Assembly (NCBI GenBank): GCA_014802535.1
Contig: JAAVCC010000014.1
Coordinates: forward strand, 83,285-134,621
Reading direction: 5' to 3'
Length of the DNA: 51,337 bases
From: Bacteroides sp.
Lineage (GTDB): Bacteria > Bacteroidota > Bacteroidia > Bacteroidales > Muribaculaceae
The position numbers and the translations under genes were made by a program. Below the pieces are notes generated by a model, which saw only the letters and a list, made by a program, of their open reading frames with translations, was not told the origin of the DNA and did no database searches. This document shows, piece after piece, positions 1 to 8,604 of the stretch. Numbering within the stretch: the stretch's first letter is position 1; each line of letters opens with the position of its first letter.

Positions 1-95
1 CCGCCACCGACTTTGTCGAAGTGAAGCAAAATTGAATGAAGAGAAGGACTCAATTTTCAAGATGATTTAAACTTCGAGTGAAATTCATCAGTAAT
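1..95. other. Left edge; no gene callable
   Basis: Two forward frames are open from the left edge, one to a stop ending at position 35 and one to a stop ending at position 70. Either could be the tail of an upstream polysaccharide gene. The visible peptides (about 10 and 22 residues) are too short to recognise, so no gene is called. No promoter of the TAnnTTTG type is seen here, which fits the flippase gene being internal to an operon that begins outside the window. Confidence 0.3.
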
Positions 96-1526
96 ATGGT
101 AGAATCTCTAAGAAAAAAAACATTCAAGGGTACAATTTGGAGCACTTTAGAACGATTTTCAACTCAGGGGGTTGCCTTTGTTGTTATGATTATAATGGCT
201 CGTATTTTAACGCCTGAAGATTATGGTTTGGTCGGAATGCTAACCATATTCATTGCCATATCTCAATCACTTATTGATAGCGGATTTTCTCAGGCATTGA
301 TTCGGAAACAAGATCGTCTTGAAATAGACAACTCAACTGTTTTTTATTTTAACATAGCAGTAGGTATAATTTTGTACATTGTGCTATTCTTCTGTGCGCC
401 ATTAATTGCCCGATTTTACAATGAACCTATACTTATACCGCTAACAAGAGTTATATCCCTAAGCGTTATAATTAACTCGTTTGTAGTTGTGCAACGAGCG
501 TTGCTTACGACTGAACTTGATTTTAAGACACAAGCAAAAGCATCGCTATCAGCGGCAATTGTATCAGGAGTTGTCGGTATAACCATGGCCTATACAGGTT
601 GGGGTGTATGGGCAATCGTATGGTATCAAATTATAAATTTACTTGTTAACGTAGTTATGCTATGGGGCTATTCTAAATGGCGTCCTAAATTCCTATATTC
701 ATGGAAATCCTTTCGTGAATTATTTGGATTTGGCTCTAAACTTGCGATGTCAGGAATTATAGATACACTATATAACAATATATATCTGATTGTTATCGGG
801 AAAGTTTTTAAAGCATCTGATCTTGGATATTACACTCGTGCTCAGCAATTTGCGGCATTCCCATCCTCAAATATAACCGGAATAATACAAAGAGTAACCT
901 TTCCTGTGTTATGCACAATTCAAGAGGATGACGACAGGCTTCGTATAGTATATCGAAAATTTCTTCGTTTATCAGCCTTTGTGATTTTTCCATTAATGAT
1001 TGGCTTGGCGGTATTAGCAAAGCCGTTAATATTGATTCTATTAAAAGAACAATGGGCTTTTGCTGCAACACTATTGTCTATTATTTGTTTTCAATTGATG
1101 TGGTATCCAATACACGCCATAAATTTAAACTTACTTCAAGTTAAAGGGCGTAGTGATCTTTTCTTGAAGCTTGAAATATGGAAGAAATGTATTGGGGTCA
1201 TTGTTTTATGTATTACACTTCCGAAAGGTCTTGTTGCAATGTGTATTGGTGGAATAGCATCATCAATAATCTGTCTAATCATTAATACACATTATACCGG
1301 CAAGCTAATTGAAATGGGTTTCTTTCGACAGATGCGAGATCTACTTCCCTCATTACTTTATTCGTTTACAATGGGGGGCGTAGTATTGATTTCAATACAT
1401 TTTATTCCTTTAATATCATTTAAATTGATCGTTGGTATTGCAGTTGGGGTTATCTACTATTTTATAATAAGTAGACTTACCAACTCCCCTGAACTGATTG
1501 AGCTCCGGTCGCTAATAAGTAAATAA
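96..1526 (+). CDS. Wzx-type polysaccharide flippase (MOP/WzxC family)
   Basis: Integral membrane protein of about 476 residues in the polysaccharide-exporter branch of the MOP superfamily. Such proteins flip undecaprenyl-linked repeat units across the inner membrane. The N-terminus (KKTFKGTIWSTLERF, then ARILTPEDYGLVGM) is the hallmark of WzxC-like flippases. About 12 to 14 hydrophobic segments run to the C-terminus, with few charged residues inside them. An upstream GTG at 78 is in frame, but the ATG at 96 puts the family-typical start at residue 1, so I chose it. It is followed 7 nt later by the aminotransferase gene and is AT-rich like the rest of the locus. Together with the polymerase at 10.9 kb it indicates a Wzx/Wzy-dependent pathway. 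The family is clear; the exact substrate is unknown. Confidence 0.9.
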   Translation: MVESLRKKTFKGTIWSTLERFSTQGVAFVVMIIMARILTPEDYGLVGMLTIFIAISQSLIDSGFSQALIRKQDRLEIDNSTVFYFNIAVGIILYIVLFFCAPLIARFYNEPILIPLTRVISLSVIINSFVVVQRALLTTELDFKTQAKASLSAAIVSGVVGITMAYTGWGVWAIVWYQIINLLVNVVMLWGYSKWRPKFLYSWKSFRELFGFGSKLAMSGIIDTLYNNIYLIVIGKVFKASDLGYYTRAQQFAAFPSSNITGIIQRVTFPVLCTIQEDDDRLRIVYRKFLRLSAFVIFPLMIGLAVLAKPLILILLKEQWAFAATLLSIICFQLMWYPIHAINLNLLQVKGRSDLFLKLEIWKKCIGVIVLCITLPKGLVAMCIGGIASSIICLIINTHYTGKLIEMGFFRQMRDLLPSLLYSFTMGGVVLISIHFIPLISFKLIVGIAVGVIYYFIISRLTNSPELIELRSLISK

Positions 1527-1533
1527 GACTTCT

Positions 1534-2649
1534 ATGGATATAGAAAAAAATAAACAGATAACAGTAACATCGCCTCTTCTCCCACCATTAGAAGAATTTA
1601 TCCCTTATCTTCAAGATATATGGGATAGAAAATGGATAACTAATAATGGTCATTACCATCAGGAACTTGAGAAAGAGTTATGTCGTTATCTTGGCGTTAA
1701 TTATATCAGCGTGTTTACAAATGGGACGTTGCCACTTATAACAGCGTTGCAAGCGCTCAGAATAACAGGAGAAGTAATTACTACTCCTTATAGTTTTGTA
1801 GCAACAACTCATGCGTTGTGGTGGAATGGAATAAAACCTGTTTTCGTAGATATTGATCCAACTACTGGGAATTTGGATCCTAACAAAATTGAGGCTGCAA
1901 TAACTCCCAAGACTACTGCTATTATGCCAGTTCATGTATATGGCAATCCATGCGATGTTGATGCGATTCAAGCTATCGCTGACAAATATGGTTTAAAGAT
2001 TATCTATGACGCAGCTCATGCTTTTGGTGTAAAGGTAAATGGTAAGTCAATTTTAAAAGCTGGAGATATTTCAACTCTTTCTTTTCATGCTACAAAGACA
2101 TACAATACTGTTGAAGGTGGAGCATTGATAAGCCATGATGAAAAGACAAAACAAAGGATTGATCAATTGAAAAATTTTGGATTTGTTTCTGAAACTGAGG
2201 TTGTAGCTCCAGGAATCAACTCTAAAATGGATGAAATTAGAGCAGCCTATGGTCTTTTAAATCTCAAGCATGTTGATGATGCGATAAATGCGAGACATAA
2301 GGTCGCAATCAGATATCGTGAAGCGCTCTCTGATGTGAAGGGTATTCGGATGTTTGAAGAGCGTACTGATGTAACTTATAATTATTCCTATTTCCCGATT
2401 TTTGTTAATGCGAGAGAATATGGCATGACTCGTGACGAACTCTACTTTAAGATGCGAGAGCAGAATGTTTTAGGCCGTAGATATTTCTATCCACTCATCA
2501 GTGACTTCACAACGTATAAAGGTCTTCCATCATCAGCCCCCTCTAATCTCCCAGTCGCAACACGAATGGCAAATGAGGTAATTTGTCTGCCCATGCATCA
2601 TGCTTTAACAAATGATGATATAGAAAAGGTTATAAGATGTATTCGATAA
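1534..2649 (+). CDS. DegT/DnrJ/EryC1/StrS-family PLP sugar aminotransferase
   Basis: A 371-residue PLP-dependent aminotransferase of the family that puts an amino group on nucleotide-linked keto-sugars. Visible features are the cofactor-region DAAH at 159-162 and the Schiff-base lysine K188 in SFHATKTYNTVEGG. Length is normal. The HATK..NT.EGG form resembles enzymes acting on dTDP-4-keto-6-deoxy sugars (VioA/FdtB/QdtB-like). That fits the RmlA/RmlB genes at the end of the locus, which would supply dTDP-4-keto-6-deoxyglucose, but the substrate and carbon position are inference. A second, clearly different aminotransferase lies at 12.2 kb, so two distinct amino sugars are possible. It starts 7 nt after the flippase and is co-directional with it. 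Confidence 0.88.
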   Translation: MDIEKNKQITVTSPLLPPLEEFIPYLQDIWDRKWITNNGHYHQELEKELCRYLGVNYISVFTNGTLPLITALQALRITGEVITTPYSFVATTHALWWNGIKPVFVDIDPTTGNLDPNKIEAAITPKTTAIMPVHVYGNPCDVDAIQAIADKYGLKIIYDAAHAFGVKVNGKSILKAGDISTLSFHATKTYNTVEGGALISHDEKTKQRIDQLKNFGFVSETEVVAPGINSKMDEIRAAYGLLNLKHVDDAINARHKVAIRYREALSDVKGIRMFEERTDVTYNYSYFPIFVNAREYGMTRDELYFKMREQNVLGRRYFYPLISDFTTYKGLPSSAPSNLPVATRMANEVICLPMHHALTNDDIEKVIRCIR

Positions 2650-2690
2650 AAAATATAGTGTAATCCGTAAAACCGAATTAAGTTTGTAAA

Positions 2691-4040
2691 ATGAAGACGG
2701 TTATAACATACGGTACTTTTGATCTCCTCCATCAAGGGCACATTAATCTACTTAAAAGAGCCAAAGAATTAGGTGATTATTTAATTGTCGGGGTTACGAG
2801 CGATAATTATGACAGAGAACGGGGAAAGCTCAACGTTCGTAATAACGTAATGGAACGTATTGAATCAGTGAAAAATACAGGGCTTGCAGATAAAATTATT
2901 ATCGAAGATTATATCGGTCAAAAAATTGATGATATTCAAAAATACAATGTAGATGTTTTTGCGATCGGAAGTGATTGGAAAGACAAATTTGATTATTTAA
3001 AAGAGTTTTGCGACGTTCAGTACCTCACACGGACTGAGGGCATAAGTTCCACGATATTACGAGAACAAAGCTCCAATAATGTAAGAATTGGAATTGTTGG
3101 TTGCGGACGTATAGCTTCTCGTTTCTTTTCTGAGACTGAAGTTTTAAATGGATTGAATATTATTGGAGTTTACGACATTAATGAAGAAGCATCTAAAGAA
3201 TTAACAAAAGGGCATCCCAATATTTGTGTCCATAATAATTTAGAGGGCCTTATACAATCGGTAGATGCAATCTATATTGCAACACCACACCTAACCCATG
3301 AATCAATCATAAACGCTGCCCTTAATAATAATGTGCATGTACTTTGTGAGACACCATTGGTTCTCAATAGAGAAACTGCAATAGACCTCTATAACAAAGC
3401 TCATAAGAAAAGACTGGTTTTGATGGAGGCTAATAAAACGGCTTATTGTCTGGCCTTTAACCACTTAATTGTAATGATTAAAAGTGGAATAATCGGAGAA
3501 GTTGTTGATGTTGAAGCTTCTTTATCTAAATTATGGATTGAGAAAAAATCTTTAAGAGAATTTGATCCTCTACAAGCCGGAGGCTCAATGTATGAGCTTG
3601 GAAGTTATCCTCTTTTACCTATTGTAAAACTATTAGGAACAGAATTTGAATCAGTTAGTTTCTATTCAAGGATAAAAGATGATGTTGATCTATATACAAA
3701 AGGTATTTTAAGATATAAACATGCAACCGCATCTTTTAAAGTCGGGCTTGGAATCAAGACCGAAGGCAATTTAGTTATTTCAGGAACTAAGGGTTATGCT
3801 TATGTTCCGTCTCCTTGGTGGAAAACTGATTATTTTGAATTAAGATATGAGGACCAAAATCAAAATAAAAAGTTCTTCTATAAATGGGATGGAGCCGGCT
3901 TACGTTACGAGATCCAAGAATTTATTTCATGTATATTAAATAAACGTATGAGCTCTTGTAAATTTAGCCCTTCAGACTCGATTTTTATGGCAACCATAAT
4001 GGAGGACTTTACAAAAAGAGTGAACTTTTATACTTTATGA
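2691..4040 (+). CDS. Fusion: TagD-like cytidylyltransferase + Gfo/Idh/MocA oxidoreductase
   Basis: A 449-residue two-domain protein. Residues 1-130 are a nucleotidyltransferase of the glycerol-3-phosphate cytidylyltransferase (TagD) type: YGTFDLLHQGH with HxGH at H14-H17, and RTEGISST at 114-121, which corresponds to the TagD RTxGIST signature. Residues 132-449 are a Gfo/Idh/MocA-type NAD(P)-dependent oxidoreductase: dinucleotide motif GIVGCGRIA at 134-142, then CETPLVLN at 219-226 where the family usually has EKP. The catalytic-type lysine of EKP is therefore threonine (T221). A CDP-activated polyol or hydroxy acid made by oxidation or reduction plus CTP activation is a reasonable inference, but the real substrate is unknown. 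The next gene overlaps the stop by 4 nt. CDP-ribitol enzymes of other bacteria also fuse a cytidylyltransferase to a reductase, but with different reductase folds. Confidence 0.85.
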   Translation: MKTVITYGTFDLLHQGHINLLKRAKELGDYLIVGVTSDNYDRERGKLNVRNNVMERIESVKNTGLADKIIIEDYIGQKIDDIQKYNVDVFAIGSDWKDKFDYLKEFCDVQYLTRTEGISSTILREQSSNNVRIGIVGCGRIASRFFSETEVLNGLNIIGVYDINEEASKELTKGHPNICVHNNLEGLIQSVDAIYIATPHLTHESIINAALNNNVHVLCETPLVLNRETAIDLYNKAHKKRLVLMEANKTAYCLAFNHLIVMIKSGIIGEVVDVEASLSKLWIEKKSLREFDPLQAGGSMYELGSYPLLPIVKLLGTEFESVSFYSRIKDDVDLYTKGILRYKHATASFKVGLGIKTEGNLVISGTKGYAYVPSPWWKTDYFELRYEDQNQNKKFFYKWDGAGLRYEIQEFISCILNKRMSSCKFSPSDSIFMATIMEDFTKRVNFYTL

Positions 4041-4735
4041 AAAAAAATGCGATTGTTACCGGTGGATCGTCCGGTATTGGTTTGGGGGTCGTGAAAATGC
4101 TTTTATCTAAAGGTTATAAAGTATATATAACCTATAATAAAACCATCCCAGATATTAAATCGGAAAATTTGATCGCAATTCAAACAAATCAGACAAACAG
4201 AAAAGACGTCTATAGATTTGTTTCTACTATAAAAAACGAGAATATTAAAATCGATTGTATTGTCTGCAATGCGGGAGTGACAATTCGTAAATCTTTCGTT
4301 GATATGACAGATAGTGATTGGGATACAATGATGGATGTCGCACTAACATCCCACGTAATAATATTAAGAGAATTGTTCAATATCATCAACCCCAATAGCC
4401 GTATCATTTTTACAGGTTCGCAGATGGGAATAAACCCACATGCAACTGTATTGGGATATGGTGTTTCTAAGTCTGCAGTACATGCTCTTGTCAAAAATTT
4501 AGTGAAAGAATTTGATGAAACCGGGACAACTGTTAATGCTATTGTCCCCGGTTTCGTTGATACCGAATGGCAAAAAGAAAAACCAAAAGAAATTAGAGAT
4601 AATATTTGTAAAAAAACTGCATTACATCGATTTGCCTCTGTTGACGAAATCGTGGATGCTTATCGTTTTTGCATCGATAATCCGTATGTTAATGGTAGTT
4701 TAATCGAAGTTAACGGTGGTTATTCATATAAATAA
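4037..4735 (+). CDS. Short-chain dehydrogenase/reductase (SDR), FabG-like
   Basis: A classical SDR of 232 residues with all key elements: TGGSSGIG at 8-15 (NADP(H) binding), NAG at 78-80, catalytic Ser128 in TGSQMG, Tyr141 and Lys145 in YGVSK, and PG at 171-172. It overlaps the TagD/Gfo-Idh fusion gene by 4 nt (ATGA), so the two are probably translationally coupled. SDRs this close to cytidylyltransferases occur in CDP-polyol pathways (for example Bcs1-type ribulose-5-phosphate reductases). A second redox step on the polyol or sugar is therefore inferred. FabG-like fatty-acid reduction cannot be excluded from the sequence but is unlikely in this context. Confidence 0.85.
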   Translation: MKKNAIVTGGSSGIGLGVVKMLLSKGYKVYITYNKTIPDIKSENLIAIQTNQTNRKDVYRFVSTIKNENIKIDCIVCNAGVTIRKSFVDMTDSDWDTMMDVALTSHVIILRELFNIINPNSRIIFTGSQMGINPHATVLGYGVSKSAVHALVKNLVKEFDETGTTVNAIVPGFVDTEWQKEKPKEIRDNICKKTALHRFASVDEIVDAYRFCIDNPYVNGSLIEVNGGYSYK

Positions 4736-4741
4736 CAAATT

Positions 4742-5524
4742 ATGAGCTTGTTTAAGTTTATCCATTTATTTTTATACATTATCCTAATTATAACATTAGG
4801 AGGATGTAAAAAAGATGAACTTATTATAATTGAAGATCCGATTGTTTCTGAAGATTTCAGAAGCAAAATAGTTGCACACAGAGGTGTTTGGATGGATAAC
4901 TATTTAGAGCAAAATTCTCTAAACGCGATAAATCTAAGCAAAGGTCTGGATATAAGGGGATGTGAGATAGATATTCGAGAAACATGTGATGGTTGTTTAA
5001 TTCTATCCCATGATCCCATTATTTTAAATCTTGAAATAAGCAAACATACATACGAAGAATTAAAAGTTGCGGCAGCTAAAGAAGGCCGTGATCTTGCAAC
5101 CTTAAACGAAGCTCTAACGCTCCTCGAAGAAATTGGAGGAAATATAGTAATTGAGGTAAAAGAAGCAAATGCTTCAAGGTTAAAACAAATTGTAGACTTT
5201 TATCCCGCTCTAAAATCTAGCTTGTCATACATGTCATTTTCAAAGGAAATATGCAAATTATTAATAAAAAACGAATTAAAACCAACATATTTATTAATAG
5301 ATAATAATTCAATAAATTATAAAGAATTAGTAAAAGATGGTTATAGTGGAATTGCTATAGATAGAGCTGTTTTAGGAAAAGATTTGAATATTTTTCATAA
5401 ATGCAAAAATAATAACCTGAGTGTTTTAGTGTGGACTGTAAGAAATAGTCCGGAGATTTTTAGTTATATAAATCTGGGCGTGGATTATGTTATTACGGAT
5501 ATCCCCCAAGATTTATTGAATTAA
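4742..5524 (+). CDS. Glycerophosphodiester phosphodiesterase-like lipoprotein
   Basis: A 260-residue GDPD-family protein with a lipoprotein signal: a hydrophobic stretch at 8-19, then lipobox LGGC with Cys22, followed by charged residues. The mature TIM-barrel domain shows the GDPD metal/catalytic signature: AHRG with H46-R47, E56 in LEQNS, E75 and D77 in CEIDIRE, and H90-D91 in SHDP. It is slightly shorter than typical secreted GDPDs but has the core. It probably sits in the periplasm or on the outer membrane and cleaves, or transfers through, glycerophosphodiester-type bonds. Its place between the cytidylyltransferase/SDR pair and LicD suggests action on a phosphodiester substituent of the polysaccharide rather than phospholipid catabolism; that is inference. 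Confidence 0.85.
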   Translation: MSLFKFIHLFLYIILIITLGGCKKDELIIIEDPIVSEDFRSKIVAHRGVWMDNYLEQNSLNAINLSKGLDIRGCEIDIRETCDGCLILSHDPIILNLEISKHTYEELKVAAAKEGRDLATLNEALTLLEEIGGNIVIEVKEANASRLKQIVDFYPALKSSLSYMSFSKEICKLLIKNELKPTYLLIDNNSINYKELVKDGYSGIAIDRAVLGKDLNIFHKCKNNNLSVLVWTVRNSPEIFSYINLGVDYVITDIPQDLLN

Positions 5525-5528
5525 TGAT

Positions 5529-6791
5529 ATGAAAAAAAATATTCTCGTATTCCCTTGTGGATCGGAAATTGGTTTAGATATATATAGTTCGATAGAATAT
5601 TCTACCCATTTTAATTTAATTGGAGGATCATCTGTCGAGGATCACGGAATGTTTGTCTATGACAACTATATTGATAATATCCCCAATATCTCATCATATG
5701 ACTTTATTAATGCATTAAAAGATATTGTAAAAAAATATTCTATTGATGCTATTTATCCGACAATGGATTCTGTAATTGAGCGTATTAAATTACATGAAGA
5801 AGAGCTCGGATGTCGAGTTATATCATCACCCTATGATACAACAAAAATTTGTTTATCAAAGCGTTTAACATACGATATACTAACCGGAATTGTTCGAGTT
5901 CCACATGTATATGAGATTAAAGAGATCACTAAATTTCCTGTATTTGTAAAACCAAATGTCGGATATGGATCAAGAGGTGCAAAAGTTATTAACAGTGGTC
6001 TTGAATTTGGACAACTTTCAACTGAAGAGGATTATGTTATATGTGAATATCTGCCAGGTGAAGAATATACGGTTGATTGTTTTAGCGATTTCGAGGGTAA
6101 TTTATTATATGTAAATGCACGAAAACGAAATCGAATTAAGTTTGGCATAAGTGTAAACACCTCATTTGAAAAAGACCAGCGAGAATTTCAAGAATTTGCA
6201 ACAAAAATAAATTCTCATCTAAAATTCACAGGAGCCTGGTTTTTTCAGGTTAAACGAGATATAAACGAACAGCTCTGTCTCCTTGAAATAGCAGCACGAC
6301 TGGGTGGGTCGTCACTCCTATCTCGGGCAATTGGTGTCAACCTTGCATTATTATCAGTTTTTACAGCTTTTGGCATGAATGTCTCAATTTGTAAAAACTC
6401 ATATAATGTCGTATTAGATAGAGCATTAAATGCAAAATACATTTCTGATATAAAATACGATAAAGTTTATGTCGATTTTGATGATTGTCTTATTATAGAC
6501 AAATCTAAAGTCAACACTAAACTGATTGCATTTCTATATAAATGTCGAAACGAGAATGTAAAAGTCATTCTGTTAACTAAACATGATGGAGATTTAAATT
6601 CAAAACTCTCGAAATTTGCTCTAACTCCAATTTTTGACAATATTATACACATTCCCCCCACTGAGAATAAGGTTGAAAAAATTTCTGGCAATGCAATTTT
6701 CATTGATGATTCATTTGCCGAACGTGAGGCTGTAAAAAACAAACTCGGGATTCCGGTATTCTCACCCGATATGATTGATGTTTTAATGTAA
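5529..6791 (+). CDS. ATP-grasp protein fused to a C-terminal HAD-like domain
   Basis: A 420-residue two-domain protein. Residues 1-305 form a carbamoyl-phosphate-synthase-like ATP-grasp ligase: KPNVGYGSRG from K141, the E173 region CEYLPGEEYTVDC, and E253 in LLEIAARLGGSS. Residues 311-420 are a small HAD-like domain: motif I DFDDCL with D316 and D318, motif II threonine T350 in LLTKH, K381, and motif IV acidic pair D393-D394 in FIDDS. There is no room for a large cap domain. Inference: an acyl-phosphate-forming ligase that joins a carboxylate to an amine or similar group, with a phosphatase (or non-catalytic) partner domain in one chain. The substrate cannot be read. The gene lies 4 nt after the GDPD gene and 4 nt before licD. 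Confidence 0.85.
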   Translation: MKKNILVFPCGSEIGLDIYSSIEYSTHFNLIGGSSVEDHGMFVYDNYIDNIPNISSYDFINALKDIVKKYSIDAIYPTMDSVIERIKLHEEELGCRVISSPYDTTKICLSKRLTYDILTGIVRVPHVYEIKEITKFPVFVKPNVGYGSRGAKVINSGLEFGQLSTEEDYVICEYLPGEEYTVDCFSDFEGNLLYVNARKRNRIKFGISVNTSFEKDQREFQEFATKINSHLKFTGAWFFQVKRDINEQLCLLEIAARLGGSSLLSRAIGVNLALLSVFTAFGMNVSICKNSYNVVLDRALNAKYISDIKYDKVYVDFDDCLIIDKSKVNTKLIAFLYKCRNENVKVILLTKHDGDLNSKLSKFALTPIFDNIIHIPPTENKVEKISGNAIFIDDSFAEREAVKNKLGIPVFSPDMIDVLM

Positions 6792-6795
6792 ATAT

Positions 6796-7542
6796 ATGAA
6801 ACTTGATATAAAAGGTGTTCAGTCACTGCTACTTAAAATGGCGATTGAAATTCGCAATATTTTAGAGGATAATAATATCCCCTACTTCATCACATACGGC
6901 ACCCTATTGGGGGCCGTCAGACATGAGGGTTTCATCCCTTGGGATGACGACTTTGACTTCTATATCACCGAAGACTATTATGATGAGGCTATTAATTTAT
7001 TAAGAACTCATCTCCCTAAAAGATATTTTTTAGAAGATGAGAAGTCAGAGCCACTATATTTTCACGGATGGGCTCACGTAAAAGACAACCTGACCGAGGT
7101 CGATTTTACACTTTATCCTCAGGATGGAATTTACAATAATAAAGGACTTTCTATCGATATTTATAAAGCATATTTGCGCAAAGAGTCTCAAGAACATAAC
7201 TTTCGCATTGAGCAACACATTGAATACCTGACAAGAAAATTTACTAAGGGTCTTATTTCTGAAGATTTATATCACGAAAAGGTTAATCAATTAAAAAGCG
7301 AGCTGCTTAAAGATCAATCGGAGGAAAACGATAAAGATGTTTATGTTTTTCCATCAATATATAATGATCGTATATACCCCGATGAACTTTTCCCGCTGTC
7401 AAAATATAAATTTAAAGATACATACTTCTTAGGACCCAGGAACGCTGATGTGTTTCTACACAGATGTTATGGCGATTACATGAAATTGCCTCCTGTTGAA
7501 AAAAGAAAGCCTCATTATTCAACGGTGACATTAAAAGATTAA
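6796..7542 (+). CDS. LicD-family phosphotransferase
   Basis: A 248-residue LicD-family protein. The family hallmark is complete: YGTLLGAVRHEGFIPWDDD at 34-52, in which the aspartates bind metal and nucleotide. LicD proteins transfer phosphocholine or, in related clades, other CDP-activated groups such as ribitol phosphate onto glycans. No choline kinase, choline transporter or licC-type gene is visible. The CDP-donor enzyme is presumably the TagD-like fusion three genes upstream, so the transferred group is more likely a polyol phosphate than choline (inference). Length is normal for bacterial LicD-like capsule proteins. It is the last gene of a tightly packed block; the next gene follows after 39 nt. 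Confidence 0.9.
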   Translation: MKLDIKGVQSLLLKMAIEIRNILEDNNIPYFITYGTLLGAVRHEGFIPWDDDFDFYITEDYYDEAINLLRTHLPKRYFLEDEKSEPLYFHGWAHVKDNLTEVDFTLYPQDGIYNNKGLSIDIYKAYLRKESQEHNFRIEQHIEYLTRKFTKGLISEDLYHEKVNQLKSELLKDQSEENDKDVYVFPSIYNDRIYPDELFPLSKYKFKDTYFLGPRNADVFLHRCYGDYMKLPPVEKRKPHYSTVTLKD

Positions 7543-7581
7543 TCAGCGCTTAACAACTATCATAATAATTCGTCATACTAT

Positions 7582-8604
7582 ATGATTTGTTCTGACATTT
7601 TATCCCGAATTCAAATTATTGAAGAAAAATGTAAAACAATATCACCAATTGTTGCCGTAAGATGTACAACATTTAATCATGGTAAATTTATACGAAAAAC
7701 TCTTGACGGATTTATTATGCAAGAGTGTAAATTCCCATTCGTTGTTATAGTCCATGATGACGCTTCAACTGACGAAACTCCCAAAATCATTCAGGAATAT
7801 GCCGAAAAATATCCTGATATAATATTACCGGTTTTAGAAGAAGAAAATCAGTATTCAAAACATGATGGTAGTTTTAGAAAGATTATAGATTTGGCATTAA
7901 AAGCTACTGGATGTAGATATATCGCTATGTGTGAAGGAGATGACTATTGGATTGATCCTTCAAAGCTACAAATACAAATCGATTTCCTTGAGAATAATCC
8001 TGAATATGGTATGTGCTTCCACAATGTTGACTACTATAATCAAGGTGACAATGTTTTGATTCGAAGAAAAAGTAATTATAGACATAATCGCGAAGTCCCG
8101 GCTGAAGATATTATTATGGGTGGCGGCGGTTTTTGTCCAACCTGTTCGCTCGTATATAGATTATCGTTCCTTAATAACTACCCCGAATTTGCTCGAAATT
8201 ATTATGTCGGAGACTATCCATTGCAAATATATTTTGCGTTGATTAGCAAAGTCTATTATTTTAATCGTGTAATGGCGGTTTACCGTGTCAATAACCCAAC
8301 ATCATGGACAACAACGACAAGTACATCAATGGTTGGCAAAGACAAATCTCTTGAAAAATTAAATTCGTCAATTGAATTTCTCGAGAATTTCGACAAGTTT
8401 TCAGACCTTAAATATCACCACGTTTTTAACAAACGAAAAAGCAGAAATAAATACGACTCCTATTTTGAAATGAAGGAATATGGAGCTGCTCTAAAATATT
8501 TACCTTTAGACTTATATGAGATCTGCCGATATCTATCTTGTATATTTAATGTCTATAAGATTTCAGCGAGGATAAAAAGGTTTTTCTATGAAAGAAAAGG
8601 ATAA
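7582..8604 (+). CDS. Glycosyltransferase family 2
   Basis: A 340-residue GT-A fold glycosyltransferase. The N-terminal half shows RCTTFNHGKFI at 27-37, the nucleotide-binding HDDAST at 58-63 and the metal/acceptor-region EGDDYW at 118-123. This is the common GT2 subtype of capsule loci that also has a short C-terminal helical part. It should add one sugar to the lipid-linked repeat at the cytoplasmic face. It overlaps the next gene by 17 nt, suggesting coupled expression with the iron-sulfur protein. Donor and linkage cannot be assigned. Confidence 0.9.
   Translation: MICSDILSRIQIIEEKCKTISPIVAVRCTTFNHGKFIRKTLDGFIMQECKFPFVVIVHDDASTDETPKIIQEYAEKYPDIILPVLEEENQYSKHDGSFRKIIDLALKATGCRYIAMCEGDDYWIDPSKLQIQIDFLENNPEYGMCFHNVDYYNQGDNVLIRRKSNYRHNREVPAEDIIMGGGGFCPTCSLVYRLSFLNNYPEFARNYYVGDYPLQIYFALISKVYYFNRVMAVYRVNNPTSWTTTTSTSMVGKDKSLEKLNSSIEFLENFDKFSDLKYHHVFNKRKSRNKYDSYFEMKEYGAALKYLPLDLYEICRYLSCIFNVYKISARIKRFFYERKG

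Noticed and set aside
1..77. An invertible promoter of the Bacteroides capsule type at the left edge.
   Set aside because: No promoter box or inverted repeat pair is visible in the 77 bases present; it could lie further upstream.
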